In this document: piece after piece, positions 25,897-34,434 of the stretch | How the letters are laid out: every line of letters starts with the position of its first letter | Position numbering within the stretch: the stretch's first letter is position 1 | Assembly: GCF_900103535.1 (NCBI RefSeq) | Contig: NZ_FNHQ01000013.1 | Location: 19,911-83,910, forward strand | DNA: 64,000 nucleotides | Direction: 5' to 3' | Source of the DNA: Megasphaera paucivorans | GTDB lineage: Bacteria; Bacillota; Negativicutes; Veillonellales; Megasphaeraceae | Position numbers and translations under genes: made by a program | The notes under the pieces: generated by a model | What the model saw: only the letters and a program-made list of their open reading frames with translations | Told to the model about the DNA's origin: nothing | Databases searched by the model: none

Positions 25897-27186
25897 ATGA
25901 AATCAATTTCGATTCCCTTTGGGAAAGAAGTACAGCATATAGAACTGCCGGAGGATCATCTGTTGTATGACCTGCACGGCAATATGGCATCGATCGTAAC
26001 CAATGAAAAAGAAGCGATCCTCCGAGCCCTGCGGCAGCCCATTGACAGTAAGCCGCTGCGTGATATCGTGCGGGAGGATGATACAGTCGCAATCGTCGTC
26101 AGTGACATTACCCGTCTGGTGCATACGGAGGCGATGCTGCCGGTTATTGTGTCCGAACTGAACGAAGCCGGGGTACGGGATGATCAGATCACCATTATCG
26201 TGGCACAGGGAACGCATCGGGCCCATACACCGGAGGAAGATGTCATCGTCTGCGGAACAGAGATGGCTCGGCGCCTGCGCATCGTGCAGCATGACTGCCG
26301 GGACAAGGAGAACCTGACCTATGTAGGAACGACCCGCTTTGGCAACGACGTATATATCAATGCCGAAGCCCTGCAGGCAGACAAGCTCATTTTGACCGGA
26401 GCCGTATCCTTTCATCCCATGGCCGGTTACGGCGGCGGCCGCAAGGCCATACTGCCGGGGATTGCCGGATTTGACTCCATCATGACGAATCATTCTTTAG
26501 CGTTAGCTGAAACACAGGGAGACGGATGCAATCCGCACTGTGACACGGCAAGTCTTGAAGAAAATCCGTTCCATCAAGACATGCTGGAAGCGGCGCAGAT
26601 GGTTCATCCCGACTTTTTGGTCAATACAGTGTTTACGGCAGATGGCGATCTCTGCGACGTCGTAGGCGGACATTGGCGCAAGGCCTGGGAAAAGGGCTGT
26701 CAGGACGTATTGGCGACCGGCGGCGTACCTATCGAAGAGCAGGCAGATGTAACCATTGCCTCCGCCGGCGGCTACCCGAAGGACCTGAATCTGTACCAAG
26801 GCTGCAAAGCCTACATGAATGCCGTCTTTGCGACAAAGCCGGGCGGTGTCCTAATCTTGGTATTGGACTGCCCGGATATCAAAGAACCGGAAATCTTTAC
26901 GAAATGGTTTTTCCGCAGTGACTTGGATCAGGTAGAACAAGAACTGCGCCGGGAATTTCTCATGCCCGGATTTGTAGCGTTTAAGACACGCTGTATCATT
27001 GCCTCGATGAAAACCTGTTATGTGGTTACCCGGCCGGAAAATTTCGACATCATCCGGCAGACCGGCCAGATTCCGGCTCCCGATGTAGAGACTGCCTGGA
27101 AAATGGCACAGCAGGAAGTACCCGAACACTATACGGTGACGATCATGGGACATGCGGCAGCAACCTTCCCTGTATATACGAAATGA
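25897..27186 (+). CDS. larA: LarA-family nickel-pincer lactate racemase
   Basis: 429-residue cytoplasmic enzyme of the LarA family, which interconverts D- and L-lactate (or related 2-hydroxyacids) using a nickel-pincer nucleotide. The key residues of Lactobacillus plantarum LarA have counterparts: the first histidine in GTHRAH (about 107), the second in SFHPMAGYGGG, the cofactor-attached lysine in GGRKAILPGIAG (about 185) and the histidine in MTNHSLA (about 199). GAAAGG precedes the start. The cofactor-making genes larB, larC and larE are not in the window. The neighbouring GlcD-type dehydrogenase suggests lactate as substrate, but other 2-hydroxyacids are possible. Confidence 0.9.
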   Translation: MKSISIPFGKEVQHIELPEDHLLYDLHGNMASIVTNEKEAILRALRQPIDSKPLRDIVREDDTVAIVVSDITRLVHTEAMLPVIVSELNEAGVRDDQITIIVAQGTHRAHTPEEDVIVCGTEMARRLRIVQHDCRDKENLTYVGTTRFGNDVYINAEALQADKLILTGAVSFHPMAGYGGGRKAILPGIAGFDSIMTNHSLALAETQGDGCNPHCDTASLEENPFHQDMLEAAQMVHPDFLVNTVFTADGDLCDVVGGHWRKAWEKGCQDVLATGGVPIEEQADVTIASAGGYPKDLNLYQGCKAYMNAVFATKPGGVLILVLDCPDIKEPEIFTKWFFRSDLDQVEQELRREFLMPGFVAFKTRCIIASMKTCYVVTRPENFDIIRQTGQIPAPDVETAWKMAQQEVPEHYTVTIMGHAAATFPVYTK

Positions 27187-27189
27187 CAT

Positions 27190-27243
27190 CGAAAACCAAC
27201 AACTGCGCACGCATCAAGAAAAGTGCACAATTGTTGGTTTTCG
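27190..27243 (+). terminator. Hairpin after larA
   Basis: CGAAAACCAACAA and TTGTTGGTTTTCG form a perfect 13-base stem around 28 bases. There is no T tract beyond the stem itself, so it may stabilise the mRNA rather than stop transcription. Confidence 0.6.
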
Positions 27244-27443
27244 TGACTATAAGAATACGTTATACGTTTTACTAGTATCGATAAGAAAAAGTCATAGGTA
27301 TTCCGGCGTAATTTGTATAGGAACTTTGCAAGACAAACGCGGTCCGCTGCGGTATAATGGGGACAATTTAACACAGCCGCCGGCTCATAAAAACAGGCGC
27401 AATACGTCCGGGCCGGTGTGATACAGAGAGGAAATGATCTATC

Positions 27444-28853
27444 ATGAGACAGTACCATCCCGTAACATACGAAGTTGTAAAAGCCCTGCAGGCAGTCGTC
27501 GGTGAAAAATATGTCAAGACCGATGCCGACACGCTGGACAAATATAAACTCGATGAAAATCTGGACCCCACCTTCTGGCGTCTGCCGGAGGTCGTGGTAT
27601 CGGCAGGCAGTACGGAGGAAGTAGCCAAGGTCATGCAGATCGCCAATCAGTACGGCGTTCCCGTTACCCCGCGCAGTGCCGGTACCAGTGTGAGCTGCGG
27701 TGCCATCCCGACATATCACGGTATCGTACTGCTGCTGGAACGGATGAACCAGATACGGGAAATCAATGAAGAAGGCATGTACATGGTCGTGGAGGCCGGT
27801 GTCCGTACGATCGATATCCAGAACCTGGCCCACGAAAAAGGACTCATGTATGCTGGAGATCCCTGCAGTTCGGACAGCTGTCTCATCGGCGGCAATCTGG
27901 CAACCAATGCCGGCGGCAACAAGGCAGTCCGCTACGGTACGACACGCCATCAGGTCTACTCGGTGGAAGTCGTGCTGCCGAACGGCAAAGTGACGACACT
28001 GGGAGCTACGTTGAAGAAATGTTCTACGGGTTTCTGTCTCGATCAATTGATTATCGGCTCCGAAGGGACGCTGGGCATCATCACCAAGGCGACGCTGAAG
28101 CTCGTGCCCCTGGCTCCGTATAAACTGGATGTACTGGCGGTATTCACGGATCTGGCCAAAGCGACGGCACTGGTGCCGAAACTGGTCAAAGCCGGACTCA
28201 ATCCGACGAGTGTGGAATTTATGGACAACAACTTCGTCCGCAGTGCCAGCGACTATTCAGATCTGAAGCTGCCGCATTACGAAGATGGCTGTTATGATAT
28301 TGTTTCGATCGAAACCTTCAATGAAGACGAATTGGACGACAAAATGGAAAAGCTGAGCGCCATCTGCGAAGAATGCGGGGCTACGGACGTACTCGAAGCC
28401 GACGACCGCGTATGGCAGGTGCGCCGCAACTGTCTGGAAAGCACGCGGTCTCTGTCCGAGGTACAGACGTCCGAGGATCTGGTCGTTCCGGTTACGAAAA
28501 TCGCCGCCTGCATTCAGGCCCTCGTCAAGGAAAGCGAACAGTATGACTTCCGCGTCTTCTGCCTGGCCCATGCCGGGGATGGCAACCTGCACTTCCAGAT
28601 CCTCAAATGCGACATGAGCGATGCCGAATGGGAACGGCAGCTGGAGGAATTCCGCCATACGGCGTACCGTTACGTGTATGACTTGGGCGGCCGTCTCTCC
28701 GGTGAACATGGTATCGGCATGAAGCGGGTATGCTACATGGAAGAATATACAGATCCCGTGGAAATGGAACTGATGAAAACCATCAAGGGCGCTATGGATC
28801 CGAACTGGATACTCAATCCGGGGAAGGTATTCAATCCAGTGGAAAAACAATAA
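27444..28853 (+). CDS. FAD-linked D-lactate/glycolate dehydrogenase (GlcD family)
   Basis: 469 residues with a PCMH-type FAD-binding domain (about 40-220: PRSAGTSVSCGAIP, GDPCSSDSCLIGGNLATNAGGNK, the FAD pyrophosphate site) and a FAD-oxidase C domain (about 225-465) with HAGDGNLHFQIL and the C-terminal SGEHGIGMKR...LNPGKVF motifs. It oxidises a 2-hydroxyacid, most likely D-lactate, passing electrons to an electron-transfer flavoprotein or quinone-like carrier. A TATAAT at 27353 suggests its own promoter 258 bases after larA. Combined with the racemase, it would allow both lactate isomers to be used. Confidence 0.92.
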   Translation: MRQYHPVTYEVVKALQAVVGEKYVKTDADTLDKYKLDENLDPTFWRLPEVVVSAGSTEEVAKVMQIANQYGVPVTPRSAGTSVSCGAIPTYHGIVLLLERMNQIREINEEGMYMVVEAGVRTIDIQNLAHEKGLMYAGDPCSSDSCLIGGNLATNAGGNKAVRYGTTRHQVYSVEVVLPNGKVTTLGATLKKCSTGFCLDQLIIGSEGTLGIITKATLKLVPLAPYKLDVLAVFTDLAKATALVPKLVKAGLNPTSVEFMDNNFVRSASDYSDLKLPHYEDGCYDIVSIETFNEDELDDKMEKLSAICEECGATDVLEADDRVWQVRRNCLESTRSLSEVQTSEDLVVPVTKIAACIQALVKESEQYDFRVFCLAHAGDGNLHFQILKCDMSDAEWERQLEEFRHTAYRYVYDLGGRLSGEHGIGMKRVCYMEEYTDPVEMELMKTIKGAMDPNWILNPGKVFNPVEKQ

Positions 28854-28861
28854 AGAAAGTA

Positions 28862-28905
28862 AGAAAAGGTATTTGATCAAACTATATCAAATAACTTTTT
28901 TTCTA
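28862..28905 (+). terminator. Terminator after the lactate dehydrogenase gene
   Basis: GGTATTTGAT and ATCAAATAAC pair around CAAACTAT, followed by T7. The rest of the 359-base gap to 29212 is A/T rich and carries the promoter of the polysaccharide locus. Confidence 0.8.
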
Positions 28906-29117
28906 AAGATGTGATTATGTTTTTTTATGTATCTAAGAATATAATTGTAATGGGTATGTAGGATGCGATTATATGTAACATGAAACCATTATGATGAATA
29001 TAGATACTGCTGGTTTATAATTTTTTATATAATCTAAAAGATAGAATACAAATAAGAAAAAAAGAATTGTATATATAAAAACGAATTAATTATATTTAAA
29101 CAACATTATTTTTGTAA

Positions 29118-29150
29118 ACATTGACGATACCGTTAATGTTGGTGTATATT
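29118..29150 (+). promoter_or_regulatory. Promoter and overlapping palindrome of the polysaccharide locus
   Basis: TTGACG (29121) and TATATT (29145) are 18 bases apart. AACATT-x-ACG-x4-CGT-x-AATGTT (29118-29141) is an inverted repeat covering the -35 and most of the spacer, which is an operator position. Confidence 0.6.
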
Positions 29151-29212
29151 TATAAAAAAGAGTATCCTTGCGTGTTATGCTAAACTGTATATAAAAAAGG
29201 AGCGGGAGCACC

Positions 29213-29995
29213 ATGATAGATATACATTCTCATATTTTGTACGGTATAGATGATGGATCACAGTCATTAGATATGTCTTTGGAAATGCTGCGCATGTCTG
29301 CAGCTTCTGAAGTGACAGATATTTTTGCTACACCCCATGTAAACCGCCGCGGCGTAGTACCGGAATGGTCCGTGATCGTGGACAAGACTGCAGAACTGCA
29401 GCAGCAGGCACAAGATGTGGGTATTCCTATCCGCATTCATACAGGGGCTGAAGTAGAACTCAATTATGATACCTTGGAATTTATAAAAGAGGGCAGCCGG
29501 GACTATTGTCTGGCAGGCAGCCGGTATATTCTATGTGAATGTACCGCGCAGAGCCAGCCGGATCAGGCAGAAGCTTTATTATATGAACTGATGCTGCGGG
29601 AATTCGTGCCGATCCTGGCGCATCCCGAACGCTATGATCGAATCATGACTCGTCCCAGCCGCGTGTTGGAATGGATGCATAACGGCGTGCTGGCACAGTG
29701 CAACACCGGCAGTTTCAAAGGCTCTTTCGGAAAAGATACGCAGCTCCGGGCAGAAAACCTGCTGCGCCACCATATGGTTATTTTCCTGGGGAGTGATGCC
29801 CATCGGACAGAAGCCCGCAATACAGATATGCGGGAAGGTCTCCAGGCGATAGAAGCCATGGGAGATACGGATGCAGAGGATACGTGTACCTGGAATGCCG
29901 AACGGATTCTGGAAGATCGCGTTCTCTATCCGGAACTGCCGGAACATTGGGATAAACCCAAAAAAGGAATTTTTTCCCGCATATTCGGAGCGTAA
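29213..29995 (+). CDS. PHP-type tyrosine-protein phosphatase (YwqE/CpsB family)
   Basis: 260-residue manganese-dependent phosphatase that removes phosphate from the tyrosine kinase and other capsule proteins. Metal ligands of the PHP fold are visible: DIHSHIL (3-9), DDGS, ATPHVNRR, GAEVELN, LAHPERYD and GSDAHR (about 198). AAAGGAGCGGG lies before the start. It is the first gene of the polysaccharide locus and pairs with the BY-kinase encoded at 34422, together controlling chain length and export as in CpsBCD and YwqCDE systems. Confidence 0.92.
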   Translation: MIDIHSHILYGIDDGSQSLDMSLEMLRMSAASEVTDIFATPHVNRRGVVPEWSVIVDKTAELQQQAQDVGIPIRIHTGAEVELNYDTLEFIKEGSRDYCLAGSRYILCECTAQSQPDQAEALLYELMLREFVPILAHPERYDRIMTRPSRVLEWMHNGVLAQCNTGSFKGSFGKDTQLRAENLLRHHMVIFLGSDAHRTEARNTDMREGLQAIEAMGDTDAEDTCTWNAERILEDRVLYPELPEHWDKPKKGIFSRIFGA

Positions 29996-30150
29996 TATAA
30001 CGTGGAAATATAAACAAAAAATAAAGTGTCCATTGTTGTATTCTATATGACGATATGATACAATAATAAATATATTTTGATGAGAAAAAAGCATATGAGA
30101 ATAAATACATATGCATTATTATTATGATAATTATGCAAAGGAGGGACATT

Positions 30151-31983
30151 ATGTTGCGTCAGTATTTGTTGCCGGGATTTTTGGTTCTGGCTGATATTAT
30201 TACACTCACCCTTGTTGCATTTATGAGCCTTTTTCTGCGATTTGATGGCAATGTTTTTAATGAATATTTTGTGCAGGTTGTTTTTGGCCTGCCTTTTTTT
30301 ATTTTTTCCTATCTGTTAATGCTGGGCATCATGCATCTGTATACTCGGATATGGCGCTATGCCGGAACACGGGAAGTCGGGGCGGTTTTATTTGCCACTA
30401 CGACAGCTGCCATGCTCTTTTTTATCTGTGCCATGGTGGTCGATATTCATTTACCACGTTCTTTATTTATTATTTCGTATATACTAGCAACAGGTTCTAT
30501 TGGTTTAGGTCGTCTGTTGCTGCATTATGTCATCGTGCATGCAGATAGAAAAAAGGTTGTTGAGTCGGAACAGACGCCGGTCTTGATCGTAGGGGCCGGA
30601 GATGCCGGGGCGATGATAGCGCGGGAAATCATGCAGTTCCATGCACAGCGCCGACGTATTGTGGGATTTATTGATGATGAGCCACGGAAGCAGCATCATC
30701 TCATGGGCGGGATACGCATTCTCGGTGATCGTCATGATATTCCGGCAATGGTGGAAACATACGGGATCAAGGAAATCATCATTGCTATGCCGTCAGCTAA
30801 ACGGGCAGTTATCAAGGAAACCATAGAAATCTGCACGCCGCTGAAATGTAAAATCAATACATTGCCAGGCTTGTATCAACTGCTGGATAACGAGGTGCTG
30901 GTACAGCGTCTTCGGCCGGTATCCATTGAAGATTTACTGGCACGGGACGTGGTGAAGTTGGATATACAGAACATAGAAGAGTATATTACGGGGAAAACAA
31001 TACTCGTTTCCGGGGCCGGCGGTTCTATCGGCTCGGAAATATGCCGTCAGGTCATGTATATGAAGCCGGCGCGGCTGATCCTCATGGGACACGGAGAAAA
31101 CAGCATTTATCTTATTCATCAAGAACTGAGCCAAAAATACGGGACGGAACGAATTATTCCTATTATTGCCAGTGTCCGCGATCCGCGGCAGCTGGACCGT
31201 ATCTTTGCCACATACCGGCCTCATGTCGTATTCCATGCCGCAGCACACAAGCATGTACCGCTCATGGAGCATCAGCCCATGGCAGCCGTTCTGAATAATA
31301 TCTACGGCACGCGCAATATAGCGGAGGCCGCCGGTGGCTATGGTGCTGAACGATTTGTCATGATCTCTACGGATAAAGCCGTAAATCCCACCAGTGTCAT
31401 GGGAGCAACGAAACAGGTCGCGGAAAAAGTGGTTCATGTCATGAATGACCGCTATGCGACAAAATATATTACCGTCCGATTTGGCAATGTCCTAGGCAGT
31501 CGGGGGAGTGTCGTTCCGTTATTCCGGCGTCAGCTGGCAGCCGGTGGTCCGCTGACAGTGACGGATCCTAAGATGACACGATACTTTATGACCATTCCCG
31601 AGGCCAGTCAGCTGGTGCTGCAGGCCGGTTCCATGGGACAGGGAGGCGAGGTATTTCTCCTGGAAATGGGCGAACCGGTTAAAATCATCGATCTTGCCAG
31701 AAATATGATTCGTCTCTCCGGGTATGAACCGGAGGTCGATATTCCAATACAAATTACCGGTGTCCGTCCCGGCGAAAAGCTCTATGAAGAACTGTTGACA
31801 CAGGCAGAGGGGACACGGAAAACGAATCACGAAAAAATTTTTACAGCGCAGATGGAGGAAGTAGAGGAAACATGGCTCCATCAGCAAATTGATTCATTTC
31901 AGCAATGTCAGACGGAAGAAGAAGTCATTCATGTGCTGCAGCGGATCATCCCGACCTATCATCCGAATCATGATCCGAAGTAA
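30151..31983 (+). CDS. PglF/CapD-type UDP-sugar 4,6-dehydratase (membrane bound)
   Basis: 610 residues: four N-terminal membrane helices (about 5-110), a CoA-binding-like Rossmann domain (VLIVGAGDAGAMIAREI, about 140-155) and an extended short-chain dehydrogenase domain with the NAD motif GAGGSIGSEICRQ (about 290) and the catalytic segment ISTDKAVNPTSVMGATK (about 410-426). Proteins of this build (PglF, WbpM) turn UDP-GlcNAc into the 4-keto-6-deoxy sugar. AAAGGAGGG before 30151 sets the start. With the aminotransferase, acetyltransferase and PglC-like genes downstream it predicts a UDP-N,N'-diacetylbacillosamine route. Confidence 0.9.
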   Translation: MLRQYLLPGFLVLADIITLTLVAFMSLFLRFDGNVFNEYFVQVVFGLPFFIFSYLLMLGIMHLYTRIWRYAGTREVGAVLFATTTAAMLFFICAMVVDIHLPRSLFIISYILATGSIGLGRLLLHYVIVHADRKKVVESEQTPVLIVGAGDAGAMIAREIMQFHAQRRRIVGFIDDEPRKQHHLMGGIRILGDRHDIPAMVETYGIKEIIIAMPSAKRAVIKETIEICTPLKCKINTLPGLYQLLDNEVLVQRLRPVSIEDLLARDVVKLDIQNIEEYITGKTILVSGAGGSIGSEICRQVMYMKPARLILMGHGENSIYLIHQELSQKYGTERIIPIIASVRDPRQLDRIFATYRPHVVFHAAAHKHVPLMEHQPMAAVLNNIYGTRNIAEAAGGYGAERFVMISTDKAVNPTSVMGATKQVAEKVVHVMNDRYATKYITVRFGNVLGSRGSVVPLFRRQLAAGGPLTVTDPKMTRYFMTIPEASQLVLQAGSMGQGGEVFLLEMGEPVKIIDLARNMIRLSGYEPEVDIPIQITGVRPGEKLYEELLTQAEGTRKTNHEKIFTAQMEEVEETWLHQQIDSFQQCQTEEEVIHVLQRIIPTYHPNHDPK

Positions 31984-32116
31984 AGGAAATTAGAAGTACC
32001 GTTGTGAAAATGAACAGTTGTGGAAAAAGAGGTTGCAGGAACGAGTAGACAAGAAACGCGTGTTAGAGATGAATCTAACTATACAGCGATTCACTACTGT
32101 TACCTGTATATTTTTA

Positions 32117-32145
32117 CTGACTCGGGATATAGAATATGCTATACT
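32117..32145 (+). promoter_or_regulatory. Internal promoter before wza
   Basis: CTGACT and TATACT at 17-base spacing, 57 bases before the wza start region. The 218-base gap after the dehydratase gene shows no terminator. Confidence 0.5.
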
Positions 32146-32201
32146 TAATAGTAAGATAATAGTGTCATACTGCATTTATTTATTATTATCAGTTGGAGTG
32201 A

Positions 32202-32855
32202 ATGATATATGAAAAAAAAGTAGTAGCGATAGCCTTGGCACTGGCTATGTCGACAGGCATGGTATCGGCGGCGGACTATCTCATGCGTCCCGGTGACGAA
32301 TTATATATTACGGTTACACAGGAACCGGATCTGAGTAACTCAACGACCAATCCCAATCCGTTTATCGTGCGTCCCGATGGGAAGGTATCTTTTCCTATGG
32401 TAGGAGAGATCGATGCCCAGGGCATGACGGTGGCGCAGTTTACAGATACCCTGCGCGACGGATTAAGCAAGTATATCGTAAATCCCGATGTGGCTGTGAA
32501 CATTGCAAAACTGGGAACGGTCCGCGTCTATGTCTTTGGTGAGATCAATCGGCCCGGTGTCTATCAATTGGAAAAATCCCACCGAGTCTTGGATGCTATC
32601 GGAGCGGCCAATGGGTTCAACTGGGATACGGCAAAGAAGAAAATCTTTTTGATCCACCAGGATGAACCGGATAAACCCATTGTCATCAATCTGAATCATA
32701 TTTTGGAAACAGGAGACATGAGCCAGAACTACGTCATGCGCGAAGGCGATGTCCTGTACTTTACGAGGAACAGCCGCATCAGCTTCTCCCGTGATATAGC
32801 ACCTATCTTGACAGGAGCCTATATGGTCTCGGAAATCAAGAACAATACGAATTAA
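32202..32855 (+). CDS. wza: Wza-family polysaccharide export protein
   Basis: 217 residues, with a signal peptide (hydrophobic run VVAIALALAMSTGMVSA) and no lipobox. The poly-export domain (PGDELYITVTQEPDLSN, FIVRPDGKVSFPMVGEI) is followed by a SLBB-type domain (VRVYVFGEINRPGVYQL). It forms the outer-membrane exit or periplasmic collar for the polymer. The start is odd: the only ATG in frame is 32202, just 3 bases after GGAG, whereas ATG 32209 has ideal spacing (10 bases) but runs through A8 (32212-32219) into a stop. One more A would give the classical lipidless start MKKK-VVAIA. Slippage in the A run, or a sequence error, is likely involved. Confidence 0.88.
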   Translation: MIYEKKVVAIALALAMSTGMVSAADYLMRPGDELYITVTQEPDLSNSTTNPNPFIVRPDGKVSFPMVGEIDAQGMTVAQFTDTLRDGLSKYIVNPDVAVNIAKLGTVRVYVFGEINRPGVYQLEKSHRVLDAIGAANGFNWDTAKKKIFLIHQDEPDKPIVINLNHILETGDMSQNYVMREGDVLYFTRNSRISFSRDIAPILTGAYMVSEIKNNTN

Positions 32856-32876
32856 TATCATTGTGTATTATCTTCT

Positions 32877-32923
32877 ACGGCTCCCTTGTCAGGGGAGCTG
32901 GCACCGAAGGTGACGGAGAGGTT
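32877..32923. repeat. REP-like intergenic repeat element
   Basis: GGCTCCC-TTGTCA-GGGGAGCTGGC is a stem with a 6-base loop, followed by CACCGAAGGTGACGGAGAGG, itself a small stem (CACCgaaGGTG). I recall this kind of unit (CCCTTGTCAGGGGAG next to CACCGAAGGTG) as a dispersed repeat in intergenic DNA of several Firmicutes. Only one copy was noticed in this window. Confidence 0.5.
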
Positions 32924-32976
32924 ATAACAAGCACGTTCATCTAGTACTACCATTATCCTTTAGGAGTTGATTTTTT

Positions 32977-34434
32977 TTGGAAGAGGAAATGACCATTGAC
33001 CTGCGGGAACTGCTGCAGGTTCTGGATACACATAAAAAGACCATAGCAAAAATCACAGCTGCCTTTGTAGCCTGCGGCGGCTTATATCTCTTCATCGTCC
33101 CGCCGACCTATGAGTCCGTATCCTTGCTCCGTGTAAAGGAACAGCAGGGATTGGGCGATTCTATTTTGCAGAATATTCCGGCTGTCGGGGCAGATAGGAC
33201 GAAACAGATCATGAATACGGATGCGGAGATACTCAAGAGCCGCAACGTAGTCATACCGGTCATTAAAGCCACACAAGAGCCCAATGAAAAAGGAATATAT
33301 CCCGACTACGACGGTTTTGTGAAAGGACATATCAAGACGCTCCCTTTTAAGGATACAGAAATATTGCAAGTATCGGTAACGGGAAAAACAGCAGAACAAG
33401 CCCATCAAACGAATAAAATGCTGGTCAGGGGATTTTTGAACCGGCTCACGGAGATGTCTCACGACGAACAAAAAGCGACACGGGAATTTCTGGAAAAACG
33501 AGTGGGTTCAGCGAAACAGGAACTGACAGATGCGGAAAATAAGTTACAAGCTTATCAGGTCGCCAACAAAATCTATTCTCCCGATGACCAGATGAAAAGT
33601 GTAGCGGATAAGCTGACTACGATTGACAAGGCCAAAGCTGCCAATCAGCTCGATTTGGAAACAGCGAAAGCAGCCTTAGCCAGTATCAATAACCAATTGG
33701 GGAGCGCCGGACAGAGCATAGCCGACAGTCCGGCTATCCAGCAGTACAAGGTACAGCTGGTACAGCTGGAGGGAACGAAAGCCGGCTATATGGGAAAATA
33801 TACGGATGAACATCCCCAGATGCAGTCCATCAATAGTCAAATCAATGCCACGCGCACGGCACTGGAACAGGAAATCGCCAAGGTCGTAGCGCAGCAGTCC
33901 CCCTCCAGTAGTGCGGTGCAGCAAGGATTGCTGGCGGATAAGTTTAAGAATGAAGCGGCTATTGCCGTTGCTGAAGGAAAAAACCAAGCCTTAGCCTCGC
34001 AGGAGGAGGAAGGCAATGCAGTCGTGGCTGCTCTGCCGCAGCGGGAACAAGGGTTTATCCGCGTCAAACGGGATGCCGACGTGGCACAGGAAATCTATAT
34101 CATGCTTTCCAAACGGTTAGAAGAAGCCAAGGTAGCGGAAGTCATGATTCCCAATGAAGTACAGGTCGTCGACGGGGCGACGCTGCCGGAAAAACCTATT
34201 AAACCGAGAAAAACATTGACGATGCTGTTATCTCTGATATTAGGAATTTTTTGCAGCAGCGGGTTTGTTATGGCTCACTATTTATTGTATCGTAAGGTAC
34301 GGACGGCCGATGATGTGGAACAGTTGCTGGGACTTCCAGTGCTGGGAATGATACCCGATGCACAGACTATGCAGTATAAAGAAAAAAACAAGAATATACT
34401 GGCAAAGGTGAGGGACAAACTATGGCGGAAATAG
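32977..34434 (+). CDS. Wzz/GumC-type polysaccharide chain-length regulator
   Basis: 485-residue inner-membrane co-polymerase. A first helix (about 25-42) and a second near the C terminus (about 415-435, LTMLLSLILGIFCSSGFVMAHY) flank a long periplasmic region with predicted coiled coils (EKRVGSAKQELTDAENKLQAYQ in part). The proline motif PEKPIKPRK before the second helix is characteristic, and a GNVR-like segment precedes it. The start is a TTG with TAGGAG 10 bases upstream; ATG 32989 is an alternative. It activates the kinase encoded next, whose start lies inside this gene (13-base overlap). Confidence 0.9.
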   Translation: MEEEMTIDLRELLQVLDTHKKTIAKITAAFVACGGLYLFIVPPTYESVSLLRVKEQQGLGDSILQNIPAVGADRTKQIMNTDAEILKSRNVVIPVIKATQEPNEKGIYPDYDGFVKGHIKTLPFKDTEILQVSVTGKTAEQAHQTNKMLVRGFLNRLTEMSHDEQKATREFLEKRVGSAKQELTDAENKLQAYQVANKIYSPDDQMKSVADKLTTIDKAKAANQLDLETAKAALASINNQLGSAGQSIADSPAIQQYKVQLVQLEGTKAGYMGKYTDEHPQMQSINSQINATRTALEQEIAKVVAQQSPSSSAVQQGLLADKFKNEAAIAVAEGKNQALASQEEEGNAVVAALPQREQGFIRVKRDADVAQEIYIMLSKRLEEAKVAEVMIPNEVQVVDGATLPEKPIKPRKTLTMLLSLILGIFCSSGFVMAHYLLYRKVRTADDVEQLLGLPVLGMIPDAQTMQYKEKNKNILAKVRDKLWRK

